From: Acanthamoeba sp. SK_2022b
Lineage: Eukaryota; Discosea; Longamoebia; Acanthamoebidae
Length of the DNA: 64,000 bases
Assembly (NCBI GenBank): GCA_027943245.1
Contig: JANDJZ010001754.1
Location: forward strand, 1 to 64,000
Direction of reading: 5' to 3'
This document shows positions 30,568 to 38,837 of this stretch, piece after piece (within the stretch, counting starts at the first letter, position 1; every line of letters begins with the position of its first letter). Under the pieces are notes generated by a model that was given only the letters and a program-made list of their open reading frames with translations, had not been told where the DNA came from and did no database searches. A program made the translations under genes and the position numbers.

Positions 30568-32268
30568 TCAATCGGCGACGGTGAAGCCCATCATCATGCC
30601 GGTATCTTCATGTTCCAACAGGTGGCAGTGGGCCATGTACGCATGTTCGCTGCTGGCCGGATGGTCAAAACGCACCAGCACTTCACTGCGCCATCCTTCG
30701 ACGCGCACCGTGTCCTTCCAGCCGCTGCGATGCGCCGCCGGCGGTTTGCCGTTTTCCGACAAGATGCGGAACTGGGTGCCGTGAATGTGGAACGGGTGCA
30801 ACATCATGTCGCCCTCGCCGGAAATGGTCCACTTTTCATACTGACCCCGTTTGGCGGCGAACATCGGCTTGGTCATATCGAAGGCCTTGCCGTTGATCAT
30901 GTTGCCGTGGCTGAAATCGAACGGTTTGGCTTTACCCTGCGCGCCACCGTGATCCATCCCGGCCATATTGCCATGATCCATGCCCTTCATGTTGCCCATG
31001 TTGCCATGGTCCATGCCCTGCATGCCGCCCTTCTCCATGCCTTTCATGTTGCCATGGTCCATGCTCTGCATGCCGCCCTTCTCCATGCCTTGCATATCTG
31101 CGCCACCCGTCGCGCCATGATTCATGCTCATGCCGGCCATCGCCTGGTGACCATAGCGATCCATCAGCGCCTGCATACCGAGCATATCCAGCTGCGGATC
31201 CATCATCAGCTGCAGCCAACGCTCCTGGATGCCGGTGGTGGCAGGCAACGTCGGCAGCTTCACCAGGCTGTCCGGCATGGTTTTGATGCCCTGCGCCAGC
31301 GACGGCTGAATGCGCAACACCGGCAGCGCTTGATCGAACGGCGCCAGCGTCATGCCCATCTGCTTCACCGGCAGCGTCACGATATCGAACGCTTTCCCAT
31401 CCGAGGCATCGACCAACACTTCAAAGCGTTCGCCCATCAGCATCGGCAGCTCGGTCAGTTTCACCGGCTCCGCCAGGAAACCGCCGTCGCTGGCAATGAC
31501 ATACAGCGGGCGGTTGTCACTGGCCGCCAGATTCAGCGAGCGGGCGTTGCAGCCGTTGAGGAAACGCAGGCGCAGCCAACCGCGCGGCGCCAGATGTTGT
31601 GGATACTGCGCGCCGTTGGTGAACATGCGGTCGCCAAACCAGCCCACCGCCGCACTCATCACGTCCAGGCGGTATTCGATCTGCGCGTCTTTGCCCAGCC
31701 GCTTATCCTGCATGATCACCGGAATATCATCCTGTCCCCAGGTTTTCGGCAGCGGCAGTTTGGCGCTCTCTTCGTCTTCCAGCAGCACCAGCCCCGCCAG
31801 CCCCATCATGACCTGGCTGCCGGTTTTACCGTGCGTATGCGGGTGGAACCAGCAGGTGGCCGCCGGTTGATCGACGGTGAAATTCACCGTGCGCGTCGCG
31901 CCGGGATGAATCAATGCCTGCGGGCCGCCATCGACGTCGCCGGGAATCTCCAGGCCGTGCCAGTGGACGGTGCTGGCCTCCGCCAGGCTGTTTTTGATAT
32001 CAACCGTTACCGGCTGGCCACGCTGCAGCTTCACCGCCGGCCCGAGCAGCGCGCCGTTGAATCCCCAGGTTTTGGTGGCGGCGCCGGGCAACCAGCGGGT
32101 TTCCCCCGCCTGCAGCGCCAGCGCAATCTTTCCCTGCGCGTCCGGCGTCAACAGCGGCGGTACCGGCAGGGCCGGCCGATCGGCCGCCCAGGCGGCCCGG
32201 CTCCATAACGGCAATGCGCTCGCGGCGCCCAGCGCGGCGGTTAATTTAATAAAATCACGGCGTAACAT
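30568..32268 (-). CDS. cueO: Multicopper oxidase CueO, second copy
   Basis: Same 566-aa Tat-exported oxidase as at 12770..14470, with the same Met/His-rich insert (DNA repeat at 31001..31096). Two CueR-controlled copies could raise copper tolerance. Confidence 0.95.
   Translation of the reverse strand: MLRRDFIKLTAALGAASALPLWSRAAWAADRPALPVPPLLTPDAQGKIALALQAGETRWLPGAATKTWGFNGALLGPAVKLQRGQPVTVDIKNSLAEASTVHWHGLEIPGDVDGGPQALIHPGATRTVNFTVDQPAATCWFHPHTHGKTGSQVMMGLAGLVLLEDEESAKLPLPKTWGQDDIPVIMQDKRLGKDAQIEYRLDVMSAAVGWFGDRMFTNGAQYPQHLAPRGWLRLRFLNGCNARSLNLAASDNRPLYVIASDGGFLAEPVKLTELPMLMGERFEVLVDASDGKAFDIVTLPVKQMGMTLAPFDQALPVLRIQPSLAQGIKTMPDSLVKLPTLPATTGIQERWLQLMMDPQLDMLGMQALMDRYGHQAMAGMSMNHGATGGADMQGMEKGGMQSMDHGNMKGMEKGGMQGMDHGNMGNMKGMDHGNMAGMDHGGAQGKAKPFDFSHGNMINGKAFDMTKPMFAAKRGQYEKWTISGEGDMMLHPFHIHGTQFRILSENGKPPAAHRSGWKDTVRVEGWRSEVLVRFDHPASSEHAYMAHCHLLEHEDTGMMMGFTVAD
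31001..31096. repeat. 48-bp tandem repeat in cueO, second copy
   Basis: Same two 48-bp units as at 13203..13298. The unit count is the same in both copies, so this fast-changing array has not diverged since duplication. Confidence 0.85.
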
Positions 32269-32308
32269 CGCTGACTCCCTTTTCTCAGTGACATAACTCA
32301 ATGCCGCC

Positions 32309-32339
32309 AGCCTAAACCTTCCCCCTGGCGGAAGGTCAA
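32309..32339 (-). promoter_or_regulatory. CueR-type cueO promoter, second copy
   Basis: Same -35, 19-bp spacer with inverted repeat (32316-32336) and -10 as at 14511..14541. Confidence 0.88.
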
Positions 32340-32483
32340 GCCTTTCCTGGCGGTATTTTAAGCTATGCCTCACAATCAAGAGAGCGCCATTGACGAACGC
32401 GAGGCCGCGCCCAGCGGCAATAAAATTTGGTGCCTTTACAGGCAAGTGTGGTAACGTCTGCAAACGACAAACAGGCCTATTTC

Positions 32484-32834
32484 ATGATGAAAAAAACAAC
32501 GTTATCGATGCTGTTGCTGGCGATGCTGGGCTTCTCCAACGCCAGTCTGGCGCTGAATGAATCCGAGGCGGAAGATCTGGCCGATCTGACGGCGGTATTT
32601 ATTTATTTGAAAAATGATTGCGGCTACAACGATTTGCCAAATGCGCAAATCAAACGCGCCATCGTTTATTTTGCGCAACAAAACCGCTGGGATTTGAGCA
32701 ATTACAACAGCTTCAATATGAAGGCGCTGGGCGAAGACAGCTACCGCGATCTCAGCGGCATCGCCATTCCAACGCCTAAAAAATGCAAATCGCTGGCGCG
32801 CGACTCTTTGAGCCTGCTGGCCTACGCCAACTAA
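32484..32834 (+). CDS. yacC: YacC family exported protein, second copy
   Basis: Same 116-aa exported protein as at 14686..15036. Confidence 0.85.
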   Translation: MMKKTTLSMLLLAMLGFSNASLALNESEAEDLADLTAVFIYLKNDCGYNDLPNAQIKRAIVYFAQQNRWDLSNYNSFNMKALGEDSYRDLSGIAIPTPKKCKSLARDSLSLLAYAN

Positions 32835-32958
32835 TTTCCCCCCTTCTCCCGCCCGCCTAACGCTCTCTCTGTCTGAAATTCAACCGTGCATCGCCAGGCA
32901 GAGTTAGCTATGATGTTGCGCCGATTTTTCATGGCTGTTATTACGGAGTATCCCGCAC

Positions 32959-33822
32959 ATGACCCAGAAAGAAATTTGGTACGAAACGCTGCATACGGGC
33001 TTCGGCCAGTACTTCTCGGTAGAGAAAGTGCTGTACCGCGAGAAGACCGATCATCAGGATCTGGTGATCTTCGAGAACCCGGTGCTGGGGCGCGTGATGG
33101 CGCTCGACGGCGTGGTGCAAACCACCGAGCGTGACGAGTTCATCTATCACGAAATGCTGACCCACGTGCCGCTGCTGGCGCACGGCGCGGCGAAGAAAGT
33201 GCTGATCATCGGTGGCGGCGACGGCGGCATGCTGCGCGAAGTCAGCCGGCACCCTGGCGTGGAGCAGATCACCATGGTCGAAATCGACGCCGGCGTCGTC
33301 GAGTTCTGCCGCCAATACCTGCCCAACCACAGCGCCGGCGCCTATGACGATCCGCGCTTCAAGCTGGTGATCGACGACGGCGTCAACTTCGTGAACCAAA
33401 CCGACGAAACCTTCGATGTGATCATCTCCGACTGCACCGATCCGATCGGCCCCGGCGAAAGCCTGTTCACCTCGGCGTTTTATGAAGGCTGCGCCCGCTG
33501 CCTGAATGAGGGCGGCATTTTCGTCGCGCAAAACGGCGTCTGTTTCCTGCAGCAGGACGAAGCGGTCAACAGCCACACCAAACTGAGCGGCTACTTTAGC
33601 GACGTCAGCTTCTATCAGGCAGCGATCCCAACCTATTACGGCGGCATCATGACCTTTGCCTGGGCGAGCCAGAACCCGGCGCTGCGCCAGCTCGATCTGC
33701 CTACTCTGCAACAGCGCTTTAACCAAAGCGGTCTACACTGCCGTTATTACAACCCGGCAATTCACATCGGCAGCTTTGCCCTGCCGCAATATTTGCTCAA
33801 TGCCCTGAACGTAACACGTTAA
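32959..33822 (+). CDS. speE: Spermidine synthase, second copy
   Basis: Same 287-aa enzyme as at 15161..16024, again followed by speD. Confidence 0.95.
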   Translation: MTQKEIWYETLHTGFGQYFSVEKVLYREKTDHQDLVIFENPVLGRVMALDGVVQTTERDEFIYHEMLTHVPLLAHGAAKKVLIIGGGDGGMLREVSRHPGVEQITMVEIDAGVVEFCRQYLPNHSAGAYDDPRFKLVIDDGVNFVNQTDETFDVIISDCTDPIGPGESLFTSAFYEGCARCLNEGGIFVAQNGVCFLQQDEAVNSHTKLSGYFSDVSFYQAAIPTYYGGIMTFAWASQNPALRQLDLPTLQQRFNQSGLHCRYYNPAIHIGSFALPQYLLNALNVTR

Positions 33823-33849
33823 GCGAGAAGATAAAGGAGGTGGCCCAAA

Positions 33850-34644
33850 TTGCATAAGCTAAAACTGCACGGCTTCAACAACCTGACCAAGAGCCTGAGT
33901 TTTTGTATTTACGATATTTGTTACGCCAAGACCGCGGACGATCGCGACGGCTATATCGCCTACATTGACGAACAATATAATGCCAACCGGCTGACCGAGA
34001 TCCTGAGCGAGACCTGCTCTATCATCGGCGCCAATATTCTGAACATCGCACGTCAGGACTACGAGCCGCAGGGCGCCAGCGTCACCATCCTGGTTAGCGA
34101 AGAGCCGATCGATCCGAAAGACGTCGATACGTCGGAACACCCCGGCCCGCTGCCGAACACGGTCGTTGCGCACCTGGACAAGAGCCACATCTGCGTACAC
34201 ACCTACCCGGAAAGCCATCCGGAAGGCGGGCTGTGCACCTTTCGCGCCGATATCGAAGTCTCGACCTGCGGCGTCATTTCGCCCCTCAAGGCGCTGAACT
34301 ACTTAATTCACCAGCTGGAATCCGACATCGTCACCATGGACTACCGCGTGCGCGGTTTCACCCGCGACGTGAACGGCGTGAAACATTACATCGATCATGA
34401 GATCAATTCGATCCAGAACTTTATGTCGGAAGACATCAAGGCGCTGTACCACATGATGGACGTGAACGTTTACCAGGAAAATATCTTCCATACCAAGATG
34501 TTGCTGAAGGATTTCGATCTGAAGCATTACCTGTTCAACGCGGCACCGGAAGCGCTGAGCGCCGTCGAACGCAAACAGATCACCGATCTGTTATGGAAAG
34601 AGATGCAGGAAATCTATTACGGCCGCAATATCCCGCCTCTGTGA
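33850..34644 (+). CDS. speD: S-adenosylmethionine decarboxylase proenzyme, second copy
   Basis: Same 264-aa proenzyme as at 16052..16846, with TTG start behind AAGGAGG and cleavage site before S112. Confidence 0.95.
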   Translation: MHKLKLHGFNNLTKSLSFCIYDICYAKTADDRDGYIAYIDEQYNANRLTEILSETCSIIGANILNIARQDYEPQGASVTILVSEEPIDPKDVDTSEHPGPLPNTVVAHLDKSHICVHTYPESHPEGGLCTFRADIEVSTCGVISPLKALNYLIHQLESDIVTMDYRVRGFTRDVNGVKHYIDHEINSIQNFMSEDIKALYHMMDVNVYQENIFHTKMLLKDFDLKHYLFNAAPEALSAVERKQITDLLWKEMQEIYYGRNIPPL

Positions 34645-34650
34645 TGGAAA

Positions 34651-34670
34651 GGGCGCGGCACGCCGCGCCC
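34651..34670. terminator. speD/yacL hairpin, second copy
   Basis: Same stem as at 16853..16872; no U-tract. Confidence 0.45.
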
Positions 34671-34676
34671 TGATGC

Positions 34677-35039
34677 TTAGTATTTCAGCATGAAAGAACG
34701 GTAGGCCTTCAACACCAGCAGGAAATCCTCAACGCCGCAGAATGAGAGGCTTTCTTCGTCGTAGTAGTTCATCCCCTCTTCCATTTCATCGCCTTCGAAC
34801 TCCAGCTGATTGGCGCGAATCATCACTTCTTCACCATCCATCAACAGCGTATATTCATGGCCTTCCAGCTGCCATTGACGCTCGCTGCCTTTGACCTCGG
34901 CCGCACCGGCTTCTATGCGGTCCAGCAGGTTGAAATCGCCTTTGACTTCTTCGTTGATCCAGTGGCCAATCGCTTCATGCCCCATCGAAAATCTGACGAT
35001 CACCTGACCGGTAACGTCACGCAGAAATTCGTAATCCAT
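34677..35039 (-). CDS. yacL: YacL family protein, second copy
   Basis: Same 120-aa protein as at 16879..17241. Last intact gene before the IS. Confidence 0.93.
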   Translation of the reverse strand: MDYEFLRDVTGQVIVRFSMGHEAIGHWINEEVKGDFNLLDRIEAGAAEVKGSERQWQLEGHEYTLLMDGEEVMIRANQLEFEGDEMEEGMNYYDEESLSFCGVEDFLLVLKAYRSFMLKY

Positions 35040-35439
35040 AGCATGCCCTCCTGAGCCCTTTTTCTTAGTGTAAACATAAATTGATTGCTAACTCAGTGAG
35101 CGCTCGCAAAGTTGGCAACTCGGCAAAATAAAACCTTGGCGGCGCGCAATATAGCGGCTTGCGGCGGCGATGGGAAGACGCCGGCCGCGATCCCTCAAGG
35201 AAAGCGAAGCGGTGCCTCATCACCGCGCGGCGCATGCCCGCCATGCGAAAAGTCGGCCGACAATCCGCCGATCGCCGGTTATTTATTTGAATCATGTAGA
35301 TACCGTGGAGATGTATGTCACGATTTTATCGGGATTATGATTTCCCTTTAAAATAAATAAGTTACTAATTCCTGGCGCGACGCGACTTTATTGACATCCC
35401 CTCAATATCGATTAGCTTTTAAATAAAGGAGCTCTAATT
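35040..35439. other. 400-bp intergenic region, second copy
   Basis: Same as 17242..17641; no gene seen. It carries the second TTGACA-N16-TAGCTT promoter candidate (35391-35418), here reading into the IS-interrupted gene. Confidence 0.6.
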
Positions 35440-35506
35440 ATGTTCACCAGCGGCCAGAGGTGTTCTCACCTCATTCATACCTATCACCACGATCAGGATG
35501 TTTGCC

Positions 35507-35600
35507 ATGAAATACATAACCTCCATTCTCGCACTGAGCATGATGTTCTCTGCATCGGCGTTCGCCGCCAAACAAATCACCCTTGAAGAATCCGCCAACT
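35507..35600 (+). pseudogene. Small secreted-protein gene truncated by the IS
   Basis: Signal peptide and first mature residues (to codon 31) are as in the chimeric ORF at 17709. The IS begins in codon 32, and the frame closes after six codons in IS sequence, stop at 35617, giving 36 aa. The remaining part of the gene is not found right of the IS or elsewhere in the window. The N-terminus resembles YhcN/BhsA (DUF1471) stress proteins, but the diagnostic C-terminal domain is missing, so that assignment is tentative. Confidence 0.7.
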
Positions 35601-35649
35601 TAATGCCGATCAGTTAAGGATCACTTGAACGATCCTGTCGCTGTGTAAG

Positions 35650-35683
35650 AATCCGTAATCTCTCTGAGGTTACGGATTTTTTT
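35650..35683 (+). terminator. Hairpin and T-run just before the transposase start
   Basis: Perfect 9-bp stem AATCCGTAA/TTACGGATT (35650-35658, 35670-35678) followed by a T-run that ends right before the ATG at 35684. It looks like an intrinsic terminator that blocks transcription entering from outside the IS; GAGGT, the likely ribosome site, is at the loop and arm edge. Confidence 0.7.
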
Positions 35684-37003
35684 ATGTTGCTGAGTCAGGC
35701 TCTTGATACCGTTCTTAAATTCTCCCCCAAAGAATTCGCTGCGCTTTCCGACTTGCTCTCACCTGAGCTTATCGATGAATGCCTCGCTGATACCGGGATT
35801 GTGACTCTTCGAAAGCGCCGTCTTCCCATGGAAATGATGGTCTGGGCCGTGGTCGGAATGTCCCTGTTTCGCTCGCTTTCAATGAACCAGCTTGTTTCTC
35901 ATCTCGATATCATGCTACCGGGGAGACGTCCTTTTGTAGCGCCCAGCGCCGTAGTACAGGCGCGCCAGCGGCTCGGCGAAGAGGTAGTCAGGCTGGTGTT
36001 TGAAAAAACACGTCAACTCTGGTTCGAAAAGACCCCGTTATCGCACTGGAATGGCCTGACACTCCTGGCTGTAGATGGCACGTTGTGGAGAACGCCCGAT
36101 ACGCCCGAAAATGACGCAGCCTTCGGACGCACTGCCAATGAGCACGCGCGTTCCGACTGGCCGCAGCTTCGCATGGTCTGCCAGATGGAGGTCACCAGTC
36201 ACTTGCTGACAGGCGTGAGCTTCGGCAGCGTCTCGGAAACCAGTGAGGTTGACCTTGCAGCACAGTTGGCTGAGCAGACACCGGAGCACTCGTTGACGAT
36301 ACTGGATAAAGGTTTTTATGCGCTGGGACTCCTTCATCACTGGAGCGCCTCGGGAGCGGAGAAACACTGGATGCTCCCACTGCGCAAAGACGCACAATAT
36401 CGGGTACGGGAGAGGCTGGGTACGGGGCAGGAGCTCGTTGAGTTGAAGTTAAGCCCGCAAGCCCGCAAGAAATGGCCGGCTTCCCCGGAAATGCTGATAG
36501 CCAGACTGATAAGCAAAGAGGTTAATGGTAAGAAAGTCCAAATCCTGACCTCGATGTGCGATCCGCTACGCTACCCCAAAGCCGATATCGTCGACTTGTA
36601 TGGGCATCGTTGGGAGATAGAACATGGCTTCAGGGAGATGAAGCAGTATCTGCTGCAGAACGAACTGACTCTGAGAAGCAAAAAGCCGGAGTTGGTCAGG
36701 CAGGAACTGTGGGGCGTGGCGTTGGCTTATAACCTGCTGCGCTTCATGATGGCGCAGATGGCTAACAGCCTGAAGCATGTAGAGCCTTATCAAATCGGTT
36801 TTAAACAGGCTGCGTTATATCTGACAGCCCAACTGAGCCTGCTTCCGGCAGTTGCCCCAGGGAAAGTCCCGAAGATAATGAATGATATCCTGGCAATGGC
36901 GGGGAGCTTCGTACTTCCTTCTCGACGGCAAAGGCATTACCCGCGGGCAGTAAAAAAGAAGCCGCAACGTTATACGTTGCGGCTTCCTCAAAAGCTTAAC
37001 TGA
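35684..37003 (+). CDS. IS4-family transposase
   Basis: A 439-aa DDE transposase similar throughout to the E. coli IS4 transposase (442 aa): LRKRRLPMEMMVW, LDIMLPGRRPFVAPSAV, first Asp in LLAVDGTLWRTPD, second Asp in LTILDKGFY, and the YREK signature YGHRWEIEHGFREMK with the catalytic Glu, then LRSKKPELVRQELWG. No frameshift or stop. Its own stop lies inside the right inverted repeat. Probably active. Confidence 0.93.
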   Translation: MLLSQALDTVLKFSPKEFAALSDLLSPELIDECLADTGIVTLRKRRLPMEMMVWAVVGMSLFRSLSMNQLVSHLDIMLPGRRPFVAPSAVVQARQRLGEEVVRLVFEKTRQLWFEKTPLSHWNGLTLLAVDGTLWRTPDTPENDAAFGRTANEHARSDWPQLRMVCQMEVTSHLLTGVSFGSVSETSEVDLAAQLAEQTPEHSLTILDKGFYALGLLHHWSASGAEKHWMLPLRKDAQYRVRERLGTGQELVELKLSPQARKKWPASPEMLIARLISKEVNGKKVQILTSMCDPLRYPKADIVDLYGHRWEIEHGFREMKQYLLQNELTLRSKKPELVRQELWGVALAYNLLRFMMAQMANSLKHVEPYQIGFKQAALYLTAQLSLLPAVAPGKVPKIMNDILAMAGSFVLPSRRQRHYPRAVKKKPQRYTLRLPQKLN

Positions 37004-37012
37004 CAAGCATTA

Positions 37013-37035
37013 CCCGCAGATGCGGGCCATTTTTT
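37013..37035 (+). terminator. Orphan terminator at the right edge of the IS
   Basis: Stem CCCGC/GCGGG (37013-37026) followed by CCATTTTTTT, oriented rightward. No rightward gene ends here except the transposase, so it is probably a remnant of a gene whose body was lost, or it now serves the IS. It converges on the cytochrome gene stop. Confidence 0.55.
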
Positions 37036-37050
37036 TCGCCTGAACGCCGC

Positions 37051-38286
37051 TTACTTGCGCAGCGCTTTCACCTGCTCGGCGGTGATATCCGCCGGCAAGC
37101 CGCCCCAGGTCACGCGCAGGTAATTCACCAGCTCCGCCACTTCGGCATCGCTCAGCCGCTCGCCGAAGCCCGGCATGCTCTGCATGCTTTCATCGTTCGG
37201 GAACTGCTGGGCCGGCAGGCCGTCCAGCACCGACACGATCAGGTTCTTGCCGTCCGCCTGGCGCAGCGTGGCATTATCGCGCATCGCCGGTGCCACGTGC
37301 GGTTTGCCCTCGCCTTCACGCGCGTGACAGCCAGCGCACTGATCCAGATAGGCCATGCGCCCGGCATCGCTACCCTGGCCCATTTTCACCGGCACCGCCG
37401 CCGGCGGCTGCTCGCCCATCAGATACAGCGCCAGCGCCTGATGGTCTTCCGGCGTCAAATGACGGGTGCTGAGATCCACCACCATGTGCATTTCGCTGAA
37501 GGCGGAACCCTGCGGCGCGAGGCCGGTGCTGAGGAAGCGGCTGACGTCCTGCGGCGTCCAGCCGCGCTGCGCCAGGCCGTGCGGCGTAATGTCCGGCGCC
37601 ATGAAGCGGCCGAGATCGCCGCCCTGCATCGGCTTGGCGAGATCCATCTGCCCCAGCGCGCCGCGCGGCGTGTGGCATTCGCCACAGTGCCCCAGCACGT
37701 CGGCCAGATAGCGGCCGCGCTGCCATTGCGGCGAACTGCCCTGCGAACTGGCCGGCAGCGGATCCTGGCTGCGGAACAGCAGGTTCCAGCCGATCAGCGC
37801 CATGCGCTGGTTGAACGGGAACGGCATCTCGTTGGCAGGAATGGCGACGTCCACCGCCGGGCGCGTCATCAGGTAAGCGTAGATGTCGTCGGCATCCTGA
37901 CGCGACATGCCCTTGTACGAAGTGTAAGGCATCGCCGGGTACAGGTGTCGCCCGCCCGGCGCCACGCCCTGCGTCAGCGCCAGGAAGAAGTCGTCCTTGG
38001 TCCAGCGCCCGATGCCGTGGTCGGCCGACGGCGTCAGATTGCTGCCGTAAATCGTGCCGAACGGCGTTTCCAGCGGATAGCCGCCGGCCAACGGCGCCCC
38101 GCCGCTGGCGGTATGACAGGCGGCGCAGTCGGCGGCCTGCGCCAGATAGCGGCCGCGGGCGATCTGTTCGGCACCGGCGGTCACCTGCTGCACCGGGCCG
38201 TCGTAACGGCGGTTTTCCCGCCACCACAGCAGCGCTATCACCACGATCGCCACCAGCACAATCAATACTGCGAGACGTTTTTTCAT
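37051..38286 (-). CDS. Membrane-anchored tri-haem cytochrome c subunit
   Basis: Electron-transfer subunit of the molybdenum hydroxylase encoded next to it. The 411-aa protein has an N-terminal membrane anchor (about residues 5-22) and three haem c sites: CAACH (about 54), CGECH and CAGCH. The layout matches cytochrome subunits of membrane aldehyde, alcohol and nicotinate dehydrogenases. Last gene of a three-gene operon, with a 4-bp overlap with the 2Fe-2S gene. It probably passes electrons to ubiquinone or a terminal oxidase. The substrate cannot be read from this subunit. Confidence 0.85.
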   Translation of the reverse strand: MKKRLAVLIVLVAIVVIALLWWRENRRYDGPVQQVTAGAEQIARGRYLAQAADCAACHTASGGAPLAGGYPLETPFGTIYGSNLTPSADHGIGRWTKDDFFLALTQGVAPGGRHLYPAMPYTSYKGMSRQDADDIYAYLMTRPAVDVAIPANEMPFPFNQRMALIGWNLLFRSQDPLPASSQGSSPQWQRGRYLADVLGHCGECHTPRGALGQMDLAKPMQGGDLGRFMAPDITPHGLAQRGWTPQDVSRFLSTGLAPQGSAFSEMHMVVDLSTRHLTPEDHQALALYLMGEQPPAAVPVKMGQGSDAGRMAYLDQCAGCHAREGEGKPHVAPAMRDNATLRQADGKNLIVSVLDGLPAQQFPNDESMQSMPGFGERLSDAEVAELVNYLRVTWGGLPADITAEQVKALRK

Positions 38287-38837
38287 TGCGCCGTCTCCTT
38301 CAGCAGGCCCGGCGTTTTCAGCACCACGTCGCGCACCGCTTCGTAGTAGCGCACGTAGCCGGTACAGCGGCAGATGTGGCTGTCCAGCGCCTGCTCGATG
38401 GCGCTTTCCAGCTGCTCGCGAGCGATAGGTTCACGCTTGAGCTTTTCCACGAAAATGGTGGCGGCATTGACGAAGCCCGGCGTGCAGTAGCCGCACTGGA
38501 AGCTGTAGTGCTCCAGAAACGCCTGCTGGATCGGCGACAGCTCAACCACCTCGCCCTGCTCGTCCATCTTGGCGTGGCCTTCGACGGTACGCACTTTCTT
38601 GCCGTTGAAGAAATGCGCGCCGGTGATGCAGGTGCGCACCTCTTCGCTAGTGCCGCTCGGGTGATCGACGATCGCCACGCAGGCGTGGCAAATGCCCTGC
38701 CCACAGCCGAGGCGCGAACCGGTCAGGTCAAGGTACTCGTGCAGGAAATCGATCATCATCAAGCCTTCCGGCACCTCGATCGGGCCGTACTGCTTCTCGT
38801 TGATGGTCAGGGAGATCGGCTGGGTTTTAATGCTCAT
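38283..38837 (-). CDS. 2Fe-2S subunit of a xanthine-oxidase family enzyme
   Basis: A 184-aa small subunit with a plant-type ferredoxin cluster (GCGQGICHACVAIVD then C of RTCITG) and a second 2Fe-2S cluster (CGYCTPGF and CRCTGY), as in IorA, NicA and AldF proteins. No signal peptide, so it is probably exported folded together with the Tat-signal large subunit. It overlaps both neighbours by 4 bp. Confidence 0.9.
   Translation of the reverse strand: MSIKTQPISLTINEKQYGPIEVPEGLMMIDFLHEYLDLTGSRLGCGQGICHACVAIVDHPSGTSEEVRTCITGAHFFNGKKVRTVEGHAKMDEQGEVVELSPIQQAFLEHYSFQCGYCTPGFVNAATIFVEKLKREPIAREQLESAIEQALDSHICRCTGYVRYYEAVRDVVLKTPGLLKETAQ

Larger units (their letters stand above)
17801..35598. repeat. 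Copy 2 of the 17,798-bp direct tandem repeat
   Basis: Same unit as 3..17800 in the same orientation. The right edge is two bases before an IS4-family element at 35601. All genes reappear at +17,798, with the same proteins and the same toxin nonsense codon. Confidence 0.95.
35601..37012 (+). mobile_element. IS4-family insertion sequence, complete
   Basis: A 1,412-bp element with terminal inverted repeats TAATGCCGATCAGTTAAG (35601-35618) and, inverted, 36995-37012; 15 of 18 bases match. The left end and leader closely resemble E. coli IS4. It carries one full-length transposase. IS4 makes an 11-13 bp target duplication, but the bases left (CCGCCAACT) and right (CCCGCAGATG) do not match, so the element was rearranged after insertion. 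A 13-bp-stem hairpin lies near the right end (36958-36986). Confidence 0.92.

Noticed and set aside
3..37012. Composite transposon explanation for the duplicated segment
   Set aside because: Only one IS is present, at the far right. A composite transposon or IS-IS recombination would leave an IS at the internal junction, and there is none.
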